A stretch of 64,000 bases of DNA from NCBI GenBank assembly GCA_031277615.1, contig JAITMC010000035.1:124001-188000 (forward strand), given 5' to 3'. The notes under the pieces were generated by a model. It did not search any database. It was not told where the DNA came from and saw only the letters and a program-made list of their open reading frames with translations. A program made the position numbers and the translations under genes. The DNA is from Chryseobacterium sp. (GTDB lineage: Bacteria; Bacteroidota; Bacteroidia; Flavobacteriales; Weeksellaceae). Shown piece after piece: positions 63,175 through 64,000 of this stretch; the stretch's first letter is position 1, and every line of letters starts with the position of its first letter.

Positions 63175-63954
63175 ATGGGACTATTTGACCTTTTCAAGAA
63201 AAAAGAAAAGCCACAACCGAAAGAACAAGCAGCACAAAAAGAACCCGAACCTTATCTCGGTGATCTGGACAAAACCTCTATTTTGTCCAAACTTGTCCAG
63301 ACACCTCCGGCAGAAAGAGATGATAAGTGGCAACAAACTTTCCTTGAAAATATCGGTCATGCAAGTTTCCGATGCGGAGACCCACAAGTCGTTACAGGAC
63401 CGGATGGCTTTCCTTATTTCCAGCTTTTTTTACCGGAGCCTAACCAGCCTTTCCAATGCTATGTCATTGACAATATGAAGGATGATTTCCTATTATCATC
63501 AGGTCTGGGCGTGGTCATCAACCCTACCGAAACCAGGGCAGATTGGGTTTTATCTTATGGTGATATCCTGAATTATCATCTTAGTAATAGCTTTTACACC
63601 ACAACAGCAACTGACTTCTCCCATGAAACAAGCAACGAAACGGTTACTGAAGATGAAAAGGTAATGGTAGGCCAGCCATCAGAAATAATTTTACCTGAAC
63701 AGACCAGAAAGCTTCTTGCAGAGTTCCTTACATCCAATGGAATGATTACTCCAAAAATCCTGCTCATGATGCGGCAGAGAAAAGACGGAGCCGGAGTTTC
63801 TCAAGATCTTGTCTTCAATGTAACCCCACATCATTTTAAGGATGAAAACACTTACAGAAGCATCATGCAGGCGATCGGCTGGTATTTACCCAGACATTAT
63901 TCATATGTCGGTATGGGCGAAGATACCTTAGGAACTGATTTTATGCCTTTATAG
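63175..63954 (+). CDS. Cytosolic protein of unknown function
   Basis: 259 residues beginning MGLFDLFKKKEK, a common start of cytosolic proteins with a short basic helix. A Pro/Gln/Lys-rich linker (15-30) leads into a mixed alpha/beta domain with WVLSYGDILNYHL and a C-terminal YRSIMQAIGWYLPRHYSYVG. I recognise no family with confidence. It is probably complete, and ends 46 bases before the window edge. Confidence 0.72.
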   Translation: MGLFDLFKKKEKPQPKEQAAQKEPEPYLGDLDKTSILSKLVQTPPAERDDKWQQTFLENIGHASFRCGDPQVVTGPDGFPYFQLFLPEPNQPFQCYVIDNMKDDFLLSSGLGVVINPTETRADWVLSYGDILNYHLSNSFYTTTATDFSHETSNETVTEDEKVMVGQPSEIILPEQTRKLLAEFLTSNGMITPKILLMMRQRKDGAGVSQDLVFNVTPHHFKDENTYRSIMQAIGWYLPRHYSYVGMGEDTLGTDFMPL

Positions 63955-63980
63955 ATTAAGAAGTAATATAAACCGTTCTG
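63955..63980 (+). repeat. Short groEL-terminator-like match at the right edge
   Basis: ATATAAACCGTTCTG (63966-63980) is identical to 15 bases of the groEL terminator left arm, and TAAGA occurs just upstream in both. The right arm of the hairpin is not found before the window ends. It may be a fourth displaced copy or an island boundary. Confidence 0.45.
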
Positions 63981-64000
63981 ATTATCATTTTATGATTGTT

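Noticed and set aside
47405-64000. Complete integron or integrative element
   Set aside because: No integrase, transposase, relaxase or conjugation gene could be found, so only the site pattern is reported.

Overview
The window comes from a flavobacterium of the Weeksellaceae, most likely Chryseobacterium or a close relative. The evidence is low G+C, tandem SusC/SusD pairs, -7 boxes of the TAnnTTTG type, short double-glycine microproteins of the Chryseobacterium type, and dispersed CACAGAT-rich repeats. No rRNA, tRNA, CRISPR array, integrase or transposase gene was recognised.

Layout. 0-2.2 kb: argS (minus) with a large internal insertion. 2.3-3.7 kb: a double-glycine microprotein, two paralogous lipocalin-like lipoproteins and a SusD remnant. 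3.8-23.1 kb: four consecutive SusC-SusD operons (minus). They fall into two sequence subfamilies (pairs 1/2 and 3/4), share one promoter layout, and three of the four end directly in a compact GC-rich hairpin terminator. 23.4-27.8 kb: rnhB, yidC and pyrG. 27.9-34.7 kb: a lipid-metabolism operon resembling E. coli ynbABCD (CDP-alcohol phosphatidyltransferase, CDP-diglyceride synthase, PAP2/dual-specificity phosphatase, hydrolase-methyltransferase) with an added patatin-like protein and an SDR. A 3 x 193 bp tandem repeat splits it. 35.2-43.9 kb: housekeeping genes (YceI, RadA, AraC-type regulator, ACP phosphodiesterase, HupE/UreJ-like, M1 peptidase). 44.1-44.9 kb: two more double-glycine microproteins. 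45.0-47.4 kb: groES and groEL, with a four-helix-bundle gene lying between them.

47.4 kb to the end is an accessory island. The 3' end of groEL (last codons, stop, terminator) recurs three times, at about 48.2, 49.2 and 51.2 kb, and a shorter match lies at the window's right edge. Small AT-rich modules sit between the copies: a membrane protein, a lipoprotein, two unknowns, and a SIR2-STAND protein of the Avs5 type with a convergent XRE regulator. I infer repeated site-specific acquisition at the groEL 3' end, with each event regenerating the gene end. From 51 to 63 kb a second, roughly 70 bp two-hairpin repeat separates small plus-strand gene units (lipoproteins, SUKH/SMI1, DUF2461, kelch, unknowns) and gene fragments, which looks like a cassette array. 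A nested four-stem inverted-repeat element (54379-54485) precedes an unrecognised 181-residue protein, and a fragment of the same family lies at 57.2 kb.

All gene starts were checked by eye against conserved N-termini. Several track starts were moved downstream (argS, pyrG, HxlR, the phosphatase at 31732, DUF2461, the lipoproteins and the microprotein at 44114).
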